From NCBI GenBank assembly GCA_014382645.1, contig JACNJI010000156.1, positions 1 through 8,570 on the forward strand: a stretch of 8,570 nt of DNA, given 5' to 3'. The notes beneath the pieces are model-generated. The model was not told where the DNA came from, did not search any database, and worked only from the letters and a program-made list of their open reading frames with translations. Shown piece after piece: positions 1 to 6,900 of the stretch; positions within the stretch are counted from its first letter, which is position 1, and every line of letters begins with the position of its first letter. Position numbers and translations under genes: made by a program. This DNA is from Verrucomicrobiota bacterium. Lineage in GTDB: Bacteria > Verrucomicrobiota > Verrucomicrobiia > Opitutales > Seribacteraceae.

Positions 1-7
1 AGAACCA

Positions 8-604
8 GTGAACAACAGACACAAAAAATTTACCCCAAGCGACCCTTTCCGGACACCTCCCTCACAGTCGGAGCCCGCCGGCATAACTCCGTTTTCCGGA
101 ACCCCACAACCCCTGGCACCTCCCCCTCCGCCTGATGAAACCGTGAACCCATTTGATTCACCTCCGGTTCCCAGTGCCCCCGATCCGTTTTCGCCTGACT
201 TGCCACCACCTGCACCGCAACTCCCTGCCCCGGAAACACCAGCAACCATACCACCACCGGTTAACGTCCCTGAGATAGAAGATCCAATCTCCAATCCACC
301 GCCCCCAGAACCACTTCCACCTCTGCCAGCTATTCCACTGGAAGAGATATTTGGTACGCCGGCCGCTCCACCTCAGGCATCGGCACCCGAACCCACACCC
401 ACACCGCCCAACGACATTGCCCCCCCCGCAAAACCTGTCGAGGAACCGGATCCTTTCGACTTGGCGGTTCCTCCCGCTATCACGGCGCCCGTACAGAACG
501 ATCCGTTTGGGACTCCTCCTCCACCGCCAGCGGCACCACCTCCGCCACCCGCTGATTTCGATCCGTTTTCAGTACCTCCTCCTCCGCCACCGCTCAACAA
601 TTAG
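8..604 (+). CDS. Proline-rich low-complexity protein with (D/N)PF repeats, possibly 5'-truncated
   Basis: I do not recognise this protein. About 75 of its 198 residues are proline, and it contains no Cys, Trp or Tyr. Runs of four to six prolines alternate with a recurring (D/N)-P-F motif: D12-F14, N47-F49, D59-F61, D148-F150, D165-F167 and D185-F187, usually followed within a few residues by more prolines. There is no signal peptide, membrane segment or folded domain, so it should be intrinsically disordered. The GTG at 8 is the only start candidate in the window, but there is no room to see a ribosome binding site. The frame stays open to the left edge (Glu-Pro before the GTG), so this may be the C-terminal tail of a longer protein. 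The basic opening (MNNRHKKF) also fits a genuine N-terminus. The stop is TAG at 602-604. The motif-level repetition supports real coding; the function is unknown. Confidence 0.6.
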   Translation: MNNRHKKFTPSDPFRTPPSQSEPAGITPFSGTPQPLAPPPPPDETVNPFDSPPVPSAPDPFSPDLPPPAPQLPAPETPATIPPPVNVPEIEDPISNPPPPEPLPPLPAIPLEEIFGTPAAPPQASAPEPTPTPPNDIAPPAKPVEEPDPFDLAVPPAITAPVQNDPFGTPPPPPAAPPPPPADFDPFSVPPPPPPLNN

Positions 605-899
605 ACCAAACCCGCCGTCATGGGTCTACTCCTTGAAAAATTGAGTGTCCGGGAAAAACGAATTCAAACTCCAGCTCTCTCGAAGAAGCTATCAGCAGTT
701 CGGTGTTGCTTTCCGACTTTAACTATCGGCATCGGCAAACCCACCTTAAGGAAAGAAACGGTTAATCAGTTTCAGGTTTCCAGTGCCAATCGTGGTTCAT
801 GTAATCCTAGGTTGCTAAGCAAGGACACGACAAGTCACTACTTCGATACCAGTTCATCCCCACCACCTTGGCTGAATGCGGTCTTGCCCCATAAGAGGA
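605..899. other. Gene-poor spacer between the proline-rich gene and tRNA-Gln
   Basis: I see no convincing gene on either strand in these 295 bases. The + strand reading frame that starts at 620 runs into the antisense of the tRNA and resembles no protein family. I found no clear hairpin plus T-run to end either the proline-rich gene or the leftward tRNA transcript, although both must end in this stretch. Confidence 0.5.
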
Positions 900-973
900 T
901 GGCAGCCCGGCAGGGATTCGAACCCCGACTAGATGTACCAAAAACATCTGTGCTACCATTACACCACCAGGCT
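900..973 (-). tRNA. tRNA-Gln (anticodon UUG)
   Basis: Read on the minus strand this folds into a complete 74-nt cloverleaf. The acceptor stem AGCCTGG pairs with CCGGGCT (one G-U pair), followed by discriminator G and an encoded CCA at 902-900. The D stem is GTGT/GCAC. The anticodon stem is GATGT/ACATC, closing a seven-base loop TTTTGGT, so positions 34-36 are TTG (bases 941-939), which reads CAA glutamine codons. The T stem CGGGG/CCCTG closes the canonical TTCGAAT loop. The variable loop is short, giving a class I tRNA. It is transcribed divergently from pyrH across a 71-bp gap. The fold is unambiguous; the Gln identity rests on the anticodon. Confidence 0.96.
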
Positions 974-986
974 TAACTACCCTTTA

Positions 987-1015
987 ATGTTGCCGAAACG
1001 ATTCCTCGAAGTCAA
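987..1015 (-). promoter_or_regulatory. Possible sigma-70-type promoter of tRNA-Gln
   Basis: On the minus strand a TTGACT -35 element (1015-1010) lies 17 bases from a weak -10 candidate CAACAT (992-987, three of six consensus matches). Initiation would fall near 980, giving a leader of about six bases before the tRNA 5' end at 973. The spacing is right and the -35 is good, but the -10 is poor. The position in the tRNA/pyrH divergent gap is where a promoter is required. Confidence 0.35.
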
Positions 1016-1044
1016 GAGAGGAGACCTTATCAGCAAAGTCAAAT

Positions 1045-1770
1045 ATGAGTGAGAACAGCCAAACGAAATTTAAAAGGGTAATACTTAAAATCAGCGGAGA
1101 AATCCTCGGTAGTCGAGAAAAGGGCGAACCTATTTTCGCGGAATCACTGGAACGGGTTTGCTCCGAAATCAAGGCCGTGGCGGACTTGGGCGCCGAAGTG
1201 GGCTTGGTCGTCGGCGGCGGCAACATATTTCGTGGACTAAGAGGAGCCAAGAAAGGAATAGACCGAACAACGGGCGATTCCATGGGGATGCTGGCAACTG
1301 TAATCAATGGTCTCGCGTTGATGGACTGCCTTGAGAAAATGGGTGCCGTTGTGCGTGTGCAGACTGCAATACCGATGGAAAAGCTGGCCGAACCGTTTAT
1401 CAAAAGACGAGCCGTACGTCATTTGGAACGCGGCCGGATCGTTATTTTTGTGGCGGGCACTGGCAACCCGTACTTTTCCACCGATACCACCGCGGCCCTT
1501 AGAGCCAGTGAGATCGGCGCCGAAATCATCCTCAAGGCAACCAAGGTGGATGGAATTTACGACAAGGATCCCCACGAACATAACGACGCCGTAAAATTTG
1601 AGCATTTAAGCTATATGGAATGCATTGAAAAAAGGCTTTCGGTAATGGATTCGACCGCCTTCTCCCTTTGCATGGATAATCAAATGCCAATACTTGTCTT
1701 CGACCTACAACAAGAAAACTCTATCCAACAAGCCGTCACGGGTGAAAAAATCGGCACTCTCGTGAGCTGA
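1045..1770 (+). CDS. pyrH: UMP kinase (uridylate kinase) PyrH
   Basis: This cytoplasmic enzyme phosphorylates UMP to UDP with ATP in pyrimidine nucleotide synthesis. The bacterial enzyme belongs to the amino acid kinase fold and is normally hexameric. At 241 residues it has the usual family length. Visible motifs are the N-terminal phosphate-binding [10 protein letters not shown] (about 10-19, Lys15), the glycine-rich [10 protein letters not shown] (55-64), Asp78 in TTGDSMGM (the UMP-binding aspartate region), and the nucleotide-binding block [17 protein letters not shown] leading into [13 protein letters not shown]. The ATG at 1045 puts the first motif at the expected distance from the N-terminus. 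A purine-rich GAGGAG lies about 21 bases upstream, too far to be a normal ribosome binding site. frr follows after 84 bp, the classic order, but rpsB and tsf are not upstream; a divergent tRNA gene is there instead. Confidence 0.97.
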   Translation: MSENSQTKFKRVILKISGEILGSREKGEPIFAESLERVCSEIKAVADLGAEVGLVVGGGNIFRGLRGAKKGIDRTTGDSMGMLATVINGLALMDCLEKMGAVVRVQTAIPMEKLAEPFIKRRAVRHLERGRIVIFVAGTGNPYFSTDTTAALRASEIGAEIILKATKVDGIYDKDPHEHNDAVKFEHLSYMECIEKRLSVMDSTAFSLCMDNQMPILVFDLQQENSIQQAVTGEKIGTLVS

Positions 1771-1854
1771 CCCTTGCTTTACGGTTGCCCACGAAAACGA
1801 CAGACAGCCTAATTCCCATCAATACGAATCTGAAAGTTTAAACGAAAAAACGCA

Positions 1855-2412
1855 ATGAACACCGACTCAACAATAGCCAAGTTACAAGAAGACTTGAACA
1901 AATCCGGCGAGCACACCCTACACGAATTCACCACCCTTCATACTGGCAAGGCGAATACATCCATGGCGGAAAACATCACGGTCGACGTGTACGGCAGCTC
2001 AATGAAACTCCGGGACATTGCCGCCATCACCACCCCGGATGCGAGAACAATCCAGATACAACCGTGGGACAAGTCAAGCGTTGCCCCCATAGAAAAAGCC
2101 CTCATCGCGGCCAATCTCGGAATATCTCCGGTTGTCACGGGCGAACTAATTCGGCTACCGATACCCGATCTAAGCGGAGAGCGACGAGAAGAACTTTGTA
2201 AAATGGCCCAAGGCATGGCTGAACAAGGAAAGATTGGTGCCAGAGCAGCAAGAAGAGAAGCGCTAGACACCCTCAAGGCCGCTCAAAAAGAAGGACTATC
2301 CGAAGATGACGTCAAGCGACTTGAAAAAGAGGTTCAAAAGGAAGTCGACGATGCCATTGCGCGCATCAACAACGCCGTCACCGCAAAAGAAGCGGATCTA
2401 AGACAACCTTGA
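1855..2412 (+). CDS. frr: Ribosome recycling factor
   Basis: RRF works with EF-G to split post-termination ribosomes into subunits after peptide release. The product is 185 residues, the standard length. The two-domain pattern is visible: an N-terminal helix, then the family-defining FTTLHTGKAN stretch (about 25-34; usually LRTGRA), the beta-rich domain II with VDVYGSSMKLRDIAAI and IQIQPWDKSSVAPIEKAL, then NLGISPVVTGELIRLPIPDLSGERREEL. The long C-terminal helices of domain I include GARAARREALDTLK, matching the conserved (I/V)RN(I/V)RR region. It starts at an ATG preceded by an A-rich tract (AAACGAAAAAACGCA) with no Shine-Dalgarno match. It lies 84 bp after pyrH and is probably cotranscribed with it. 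Confidence 0.96.
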   Translation: MNTDSTIAKLQEDLNKSGEHTLHEFTTLHTGKANTSMAENITVDVYGSSMKLRDIAAITTPDARTIQIQPWDKSSVAPIEKALIAANLGISPVVTGELIRLPIPDLSGERREELCKMAQGMAEQGKIGARAARREALDTLKAAQKEGLSEDDVKRLEKEVQKEVDDAIARINNAVTAKEADLRQP

Positions 2413-2447
2413 CCGAGGGAAATACTTTACTTTTCAAACTCGATATC

Positions 2448-2467
2448 TTCCGCAAGGAAAGTTTTTT
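2448..2467 (+). terminator. Weak candidate intrinsic terminator after frr
   Basis: A four-base-pair stem TTCC/GGAA closed by a GCAA tetraloop (a GNRA loop) is followed after two bases by six T residues (2462-2467). The stem is short, so this would be weak or only attenuating. It sits in the 136-bp gap between frr and proB, the largest gap in the + strand cluster. Confidence 0.25.
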
Positions 2468-2548
2468 GCTTAGGACATTCACCAAAAAACAGTAGCGAAA
2501 ACTACAACCTAGCTAGATTCTTAAGCAGTAACCCGCCACAAATGTCAA

Positions 2549-3673
2549 ATGACGGCCGACTCGCAACAACCATCCATAGGAAAAGTGTCCCGTCTCGTCG
2601 TAAAGCTGGGAACCGGTGTTTTGGCTCCCACTCCCGGGACAATAGAGGCTGATAGACTTAGGATTCTTGGAGAATCCGTACGCAACCTGCGCCAGGAAGG
2701 GGTCGAGGTCATCATCGTTAGTTCCGGTGCGGTGGGTCTGGGCATGGGAAAGCTTGGTCTTTCCGTACGCCCCTCGGATCTTTCCACACTTCGAGCCTGT
2801 GCCGCCATAGGACAAAGCCTCCTAATGGACATATGGAGCAAAGCCTTCGAACCGCTGGGTCTGATAATCGCCCAAATGCTCCTCACTCGAGAAGACTTCC
2901 GCAGTCGAAAAAGCTCTCAAAACGTCGAACTCACCTTGCAGCGACTTCTCGAGCACGGTGCTGTACCAATCATCAATGAGAACGATTCCGTAAGTGACGA
3001 GGAAATTCGCTTCGGCGACAACGACGTCCTGTCCGCACTTCTCGCCTCACTCTGCAAGGCTGAAATGCTGGCGATCTTGTCAACCGCACCGGGACTCATG
3101 ACTTCTCCGGAAGATGGAGAAATCATACCATTCGTCTCTGAAATCACGCCAGACATCGAAGCCATGGCTGGAGGCACGAAAAGCTCGACCGCAGTTGGTG
3201 GTATGATTACCAAAATCGAAGCCGCTAAAATAGCCACGATGTCGGGTTGCGCAGTTTTTGTGGGAAGCGGAATGGAACCAGACCGTCTCCCCTTCATACT
3301 AAAGGGCGAGGCTACAGGGACCTTTTTCGCTCCTGCCGGCTTAGGGCTCAATGAACGCAAGAAGTGGCTGGCTTTTTTTCCCGAACCCACGGGTGCCCTC
3401 GTCATGGACGAAGGTGCATGTCACGCAATTCTCCAAGAAGGAAAGAGCCTCCTCGCCAAAGGCTTGGTCGCCTTTCGGGGAGAAATCTCCCGATCAGACG
3501 TCGTTACCATTGAAAACCCTGACGGTGAAATAATCGCACGAGGGATTTGCCAGTTTAGCTCCGACGAACTCTCTCAAGTCAAAGGCAAAAGCAACGATGA
3601 GATTCACCTTGTCTTTCCGGAAAGAGCACGAGCCGAGGTCATTCACAGGGATCATTTAGCCCCTTTGAGATAA
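2549..3673 (+). CDS. proB: Glutamate 5-kinase (gamma-glutamyl kinase) with PUA domain
   Basis: ProB phosphorylates glutamate to gamma-glutamyl phosphate, the first and usually feedback-controlled step of proline synthesis. At 374 residues it is full length. The amino acid kinase domain (about 12-260) shows VVKLGTGVL (17-25, Lys19), VSSGAVGLGMGKLG (57-70), INENDSV (142-148), FGDNDVLSA (155-163) for glutamate and phosphate handling, and AVGGMITKIEAAK for nucleotide binding. A C-terminal PUA domain follows from about residue 285 (GALVMDEGACHAIL to the end). One oddity is that the usual ATP-site Thr-Asp of LLTDxxGLY is Ser177-Thr178 here (ILSTAPGL). The start is ATG 2549; a nearby ATG at 2542 is out of frame, and no Shine-Dalgarno is visible. 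The usual partner proA is not adjacent; a helicase gene follows after 55 bp. Confidence 0.95.
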   Translation: MTADSQQPSIGKVSRLVVKLGTGVLAPTPGTIEADRLRILGESVRNLRQEGVEVIIVSSGAVGLGMGKLGLSVRPSDLSTLRACAAIGQSLLMDIWSKAFEPLGLIIAQMLLTREDFRSRKSSQNVELTLQRLLEHGAVPIINENDSVSDEEIRFGDNDVLSALLASLCKAEMLAILSTAPGLMTSPEDGEIIPFVSEITPDIEAMAGGTKSSTAVGGMITKIEAAKIATMSGCAVFVGSGMEPDRLPFILKGEATGTFFAPAGLGLNERKKWLAFFPEPTGALVMDEGACHAILQEGKSLLAKGLVAFRGEISRSDVVTIENPDGEIIARGICQFSSDELSQVKGKSNDEIHLVFPERARAEVIHRDHLAPLR

Positions 3674-3728
3674 GGACTTTTCCAAATACGCTTGCCGCAA
3701 GCCCTCTTTTGTCGATTGGTATGATCCC

Positions 3729-5834
3729 GTGTACGACTACGAGGATGATAATGAAGACCTGTTCGGTGATGCGCCCACAGCGCCTGCCAAAGCCCAAATC
3801 GACTTTCGGGCCGAGTTGAACGACGACCAGTATGCAGCAGTCACCGCTCCCGACGGGCCTGCCATTGTCCTAGCCGGAGCCGGGTCAGGAAAGACTCGTA
3901 CGCTTACCTATCGAGTGGCCTACCTGCTTACGCAAGGAGCTCTTCCGGAAGAAATCCTGCTCCTGACCTTTACGAACAAGGCCTCAAGGGAGATGCTAGA
4001 CCGCGTCGAACATCTTACGGGAGTGGCCTCCCATCAATTTTTGGGCGGCACCTTCCATCACGTCGGCGGGCAAGTCTTGAGAAGTTTCGGCGACGTGGTT
4101 GGTCTTCCCCGTAATTACACCATTCTCGACGACTCCGACTCCGATGCCCTCCTAAGCGAAATCATTCGGGAGTCCGATCCGGACTTCCTTAAGAAAAAAG
4201 ACAACCCAAAGCCGAAACTGCTCAAAAATCTTATTAGTTTCGCAAGAAACGTCATGCGACCCGTGGAGGAGGCGGCAAGAGCTCGTTATCCCTCAAACAG
4301 AGATATTTCTGAGCAAATTGCGTTCTTCGCAGAGGAATATCGCGAAAACAAGCTCCAACGTGGGCTTGCGGACTATGATGACCTTCTGGAGCTCTGGCTA
4401 AAGGTTCTGGAAAGCAACGATGAAGCTGCGACTTACTACCAAAATCGCTTCCGCCATATTCTGGTGGATGAATACCAAGACGTTAACGTCCTCCAAGCCA
4501 GCATAGTCGACAAGATTGCCGCCAACCACCAGATCATGGCAGTCGGTGACGACGCTCAGTGCATTTACACTTGGCGAGGAGCGGACCTTGATCAAATTCT
4601 CGATTTCCCTAAGCGGCACCCAAACACTACCATTTACAAAATTGAGACGAACTATAGAAGCTCGCCCCAGATTCTCGAACTGGCCAACGACATTCTTGAA
4701 TCCAGATCCATTGACCGTAGTTACACTAAAATCCTCAAACCATCTCGCCCAAACGAAAATCTCCCCGTTTTCGTCCCTGCGATGGATGCTTACCAGCAAG
4801 CGGATTATGTTCTGAATCGGATCGACAGATTGATTGACCGTGGAGCTCGCTACTCCGATATCGCTATCCTTTATCGCGCCCACTTCCACGCGATGGACAT
4901 TCAGATGGAGCTCTCAAGAAGAGGAACTCCATTCGTAATCACCAGCGGCATTCGCTTCTTTGAGCAAGCTCACGTTAAGGACTTGGTTTCACAATTACGC
5001 TTCATCGTGAATCCGAGAGATCTTCCGGCCTTCCATCGGTTTGCATGCCTGTTGCCGAAAATAGGAGAAAAGACAGCTTCGAAAATCCTGCATTTGGCCG
5101 AAACTGTCTCATCGAAGAACAATATCACCATGGTCGAAGCTCTCGCAACGGAAGCAGTCTCCAAAAAAATACCTGCTGATGCCGAAGAAGATTGGGATGC
5201 CCTCGTGGAAACGCTTCAGGCAGTTGATGAAGCAGCTCGCACCTCCCCGCCCGTCAAGGTTGTCGATCTAGCGGTCAACGGATGGTATGCCGACTTCATT
5301 CGCTATACCTACGACAACTGGGCTCATCGCGAGGAGGATCTCGAAAGCCTAATAGAATTTGCATCCCGATACGACAACCTCTCGGAAATGCTGGCCGAAC
5401 TCATATTGCTCAGTTCCGAGTCCGGGAATCGGGTCACACGATCCGAAGAGAGTTGCCTGCGTCTCTCGACGATTCATCAGGCGAAAGGATTGGAGTTTCC
5501 TTATGTCTTTATCATAGGCTTGGCCGACGGACTTTTCCCCATCAAAAGAGCCATCGACGGGGAAGGCGACCTCGAGGAGGAACGGCGCCTGTTCTATGTC
5601 GCCGTAACTAGAGCCGAGAAAGAGTTGTTCATGATCTTTCCCATGCTATCCAATCAAAAGGGAACACCGGTCAGGATGCAGTTAAGCCGCTTTATTCGGG
5701 AATTGCCGGACACCCATTACGAGGTCGAAAAACCTACCCCCTCCTACCGCTCTCAGGGGAATTACGGAAGAGGGAACCAGGGCTATGGCGGCAAACCAAA
5801 ATACGGAGGCGGTTGGGCTCGTCGCCGAAGCTAG
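3729..5834 (+). CDS. UvrD/PcrA/Rep-family superfamily 1 DNA helicase
   Basis: This is an ATP-dependent 3'-5' DNA translocase/helicase of the type acting in nucleotide excision repair, mismatch repair and replication restart. All SF1A motifs are present over 701 residues: Q-motif Gln34; Walker A AGAGSGKT (49-56); motif Ia LTFTNKAS; Walker B DEYQD (247-251); motif III GDDAQCIYTWRGA (from 273); motif IV NYRSS (308-312); motif V TIHQAKGLEFPYVFIIG (from 581); motif VI VAVTRAE (624-630). The N-terminus before the Q motif is acidic (YDYEDDNEDLFGD). The last 33 or so residues form a Gly/Arg/Tyr-rich disordered tail ending in WARRRS. It starts at GTG; the ATG at 3721 is out of frame. The TAG stop overlaps the stop of the convergent gene. 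I cannot decide between the uvrD, pcrA and rep labels, so no symbol is given. Confidence 0.94.
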   Translation: MYDYEDDNEDLFGDAPTAPAKAQIDFRAELNDDQYAAVTAPDGPAIVLAGAGSGKTRTLTYRVAYLLTQGALPEEILLLTFTNKASREMLDRVEHLTGVASHQFLGGTFHHVGGQVLRSFGDVVGLPRNYTILDDSDSDALLSEIIRESDPDFLKKKDNPKPKLLKNLISFARNVMRPVEEAARARYPSNRDISEQIAFFAEEYRENKLQRGLADYDDLLELWLKVLESNDEAATYYQNRFRHILVDEYQDVNVLQASIVDKIAANHQIMAVGDDAQCIYTWRGADLDQILDFPKRHPNTTIYKIETNYRSSPQILELANDILESRSIDRSYTKILKPSRPNENLPVFVPAMDAYQQADYVLNRIDRLIDRGARYSDIAILYRAHFHAMDIQMELSRRGTPFVITSGIRFFEQAHVKDLVSQLRFIVNPRDLPAFHRFACLLPKIGEKTASKILHLAETVSSKNNITMVEALATEAVSKKIPADAEEDWDALVETLQAVDEAARTSPPVKVVDLAVNGWYADFIRYTYDNWAHREEDLESLIEFASRYDNLSEMLAELILLSSESGNRVTRSEESCLRLSTIHQAKGLEFPYVFIIGLADGLFPIKRAIDGEGDLEEERRLFYVAVTRAEKELFMIFPMLSNQKGTPVRMQLSRFIRELPDTHYEVEKPTPSYRSQGNYGRGNQGYGGKPKYGGGWARRRS

Positions 5835-6247
5835 GCTTCTCCCAAGGCACCCTCCAAGGCTCGCCAAGCGAGGAGAGCGCAATCGTGACGCTCGGGGAAA
5901 CGACAAATCGTACGATAGACAACCATCTCGCCCGGAAGATCCTCATCCGCTCCCTCAAGCATTACGCGGCTAACTATAAGGCAAAGCTTCAACAACTCCT
6001 TCGTAGTTTTGCCCGGGGCATAGCTAGTAATCAAAGAACCGGAAGCCAACGACAGGGCTGACCCCTGGCCCATAAAACTTGCCTCGGCAACAGTTCCGTC
6101 AGTGGCTAACTTGAGAAACAACTTGGATTCATTGCCCGTCAACTCGCTTCGATATTCACCGACGAGTTCTGCCTCGGGAAGCTCGTATTTGTGGCGTGGA
6201 CGACGACCGTGGCCCTCCAGAATCTCGCGATGCAAGTCTTCGTCCAC
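5831..6247 (-). CDS. SufU/NifU-N-like protein lacking most metal ligands
   Basis: The 138-residue product has the overall pattern of SufU/IscU-type Fe-S scaffold or sulfur-transfer proteins. It opens with LHREILEGHGRRPRH (compare LYRQVIMDHYKNPRN in Bacillus SufU), has FMGQGSALSLASGSLIT (58-74) in place of FEGEGCSISMASASMMT, and ends with FPERHDCALLAWRALE (117-132), closely matching FPARIKCATLSWKALE. Of the ligands Cys, Asp, Cys, Cys, only the last is kept (Cys123). The first Cys aligns with Gly38, the Asp with Glu40 and the second Cys with Ser63. It therefore should not bind a cluster or zinc in the usual way. It starts at GTG 6247, 7 bp after the dcd stop, so the pair is probably one operon. 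An ATG at 6254 is out of frame. Family membership is fairly sure; the biochemical role is open. Confidence 0.75.
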   Translation of the reverse strand: MDEDLHREILEGHGRRPRHKYELPEAELVGEYRSELTGNESKLFLKLATDGTVAEASFMGQGSALSLASGSLITSYAPGKTTKELLKLCLIVSRVMLEGADEDLPGEMVVYRTICRFPERHDCALLAWRALEGALGEA

Positions 6248-6254
6248 GGCGCAT

Positions 6255-6791
6255 CTAGAAACTGTTCTTCCACATCATCGATTCAACGGGATAAGGAGTA
6301 CGCTCGTTGTACTTGGCCGAGGATTTGGAGGAATAATCGACCGCTACTTCGCCATCAACGCGGAAGTATATGAGTTGCCCGATGGGCATGCCCGCATACA
6401 CGCGTACGGATTGAGCCACCGAAATTTCGAGTGTCCAATGGTTGCAAAATCCAACGTCGCCCTTACCCGCCGTCGCATGAATGTCGATCCCCAGACGCCC
6501 CACACTGGACTTCCCTTCTAAAAAAGGAACGTAGCGACGAGTTTCGGTGTATTCTTCGGTAACGCCCAGATAGGTTTTTCCCGGCTCGAGCACTATGCCT
6601 TCCGGAGCAATCTCGAAACGCTCTACCTGGTTATGAACTCGAGCGTCAAGCACCTCATCGATGTAGCAGGCGAGATTTTTGCCTAGGCCAACATCGTAAC
6701 TATTGGTACCGATACGATCACGGTCGAAAGGCTCGACCACGATGTCGCCGCAATCAATGGCAGCAAGAATAGCAGTGTCTGAAAGAATCAT
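6255..6791 (-). CDS. dcd: dCTP deaminase, possibly the bifunctional dUMP-forming type
   Basis: This enzyme deaminates dCTP to supply dUTP, or dUMP in bifunctional forms, for thymidylate synthesis. The 178-residue product matches the trimeric Dcd/dUTPase-fold family. It begins MILSDTAILAAI and continues with EPFDRDRIGTNSYDVGLG (20-37). The active-site block EGKSSVGRLG (92-101) carries the Lys-Ser-Ser and Arg residues, followed by HATAGKGDVGF (105-115) and the presumed catalytic Glu122 in TLEIS. YAGMPIGQLIYF and a C-terminal AKYNERTPYP complete the fold. The H-x-T-A-G stretch resembles the bifunctional Methanocaldococcus and Mycobacterium enzymes more than the E. coli TAH sequence. The ATG at 6791 is clear, although no good Shine-Dalgarno is seen. 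It heads a two-gene unit with the SufU-like gene. Confidence 0.94.
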   Translation of the reverse strand: MILSDTAILAAIDCGDIVVEPFDRDRIGTNSYDVGLGKNLACYIDEVLDARVHNQVERFEIAPEGIVLEPGKTYLGVTEEYTETRRYVPFLEGKSSVGRLGIDIHATAGKGDVGFCNHWTLEISVAQSVRVYAGMPIGQLIYFRVDGEVAVDYSSKSSAKYNERTPYPVESMMWKNSF

Positions 6792-6802
6792 ATTGGCATA
6801 CC

Positions 6803-6829
6803 ATTAGAGGAAGAGCTCAAGTTGGTCAA
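6803..6829 (-). promoter_or_regulatory. Possible promoter of dcd
   Basis: On the minus strand TTGACC (6829-6824) is followed after 15 bases by TCTAAT (6808-6803), a five-of-six match to TATAAT. The spacer is shorter than the usual 16-18. Initiation near 6797 would leave a leader of only about five bases before the dcd ATG at 6791. The -35 overlaps the T-run of the upstream terminator by two bases. A promoter is expected here because dcd lies just beyond that terminator. Confidence 0.35.
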
Positions 6830-6865
6830 AAAGAAGAAGCCTCGGCGAATCTTCGCCGAGGCTTC
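6828..6865 (-). terminator. Intrinsic terminator of the ThuA/oxidoreductase unit
   Basis: A near-perfect inverted repeat (6836-6849 with 6852-6865, core GCCTCGGCGAA/TTCGCCGAGGC) forms a GC-rich hairpin of about 12 bp with a small A/T loop. Read on the minus strand it is followed at once by TTCTTTTT (6835-6828). It begins 35 bp after the oxidoreductase stop codon. There is no comparable T-run on the + strand side, so it works mainly leftward, insulating dcd from the oxidoreductase unit. Confidence 0.85.
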
Positions 6866-6900
6866 CCTGAAAAGTCAACTGTAGGAAATTCCAATAATCG

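Noticed and set aside
373..600. Glycine-rich minus-strand reading frame opposite the proline-rich gene
   Set aside because: Poly-Gly is simply the complement of proline codons; no start signal or family match.
620..976. 118-residue + strand reading frame ending in AARQGFEPRLDVPKTS
   Set aside because: Its C-terminal part is the antisense translation of tRNA-Gln, a well-known source of false proteins; the rest matches nothing and has no start signal.
6102..6521. 139-residue + strand frame opposite dcd and the SufU-like gene
   Set aside because: Antisense to two recognisable genes and without family resemblance.
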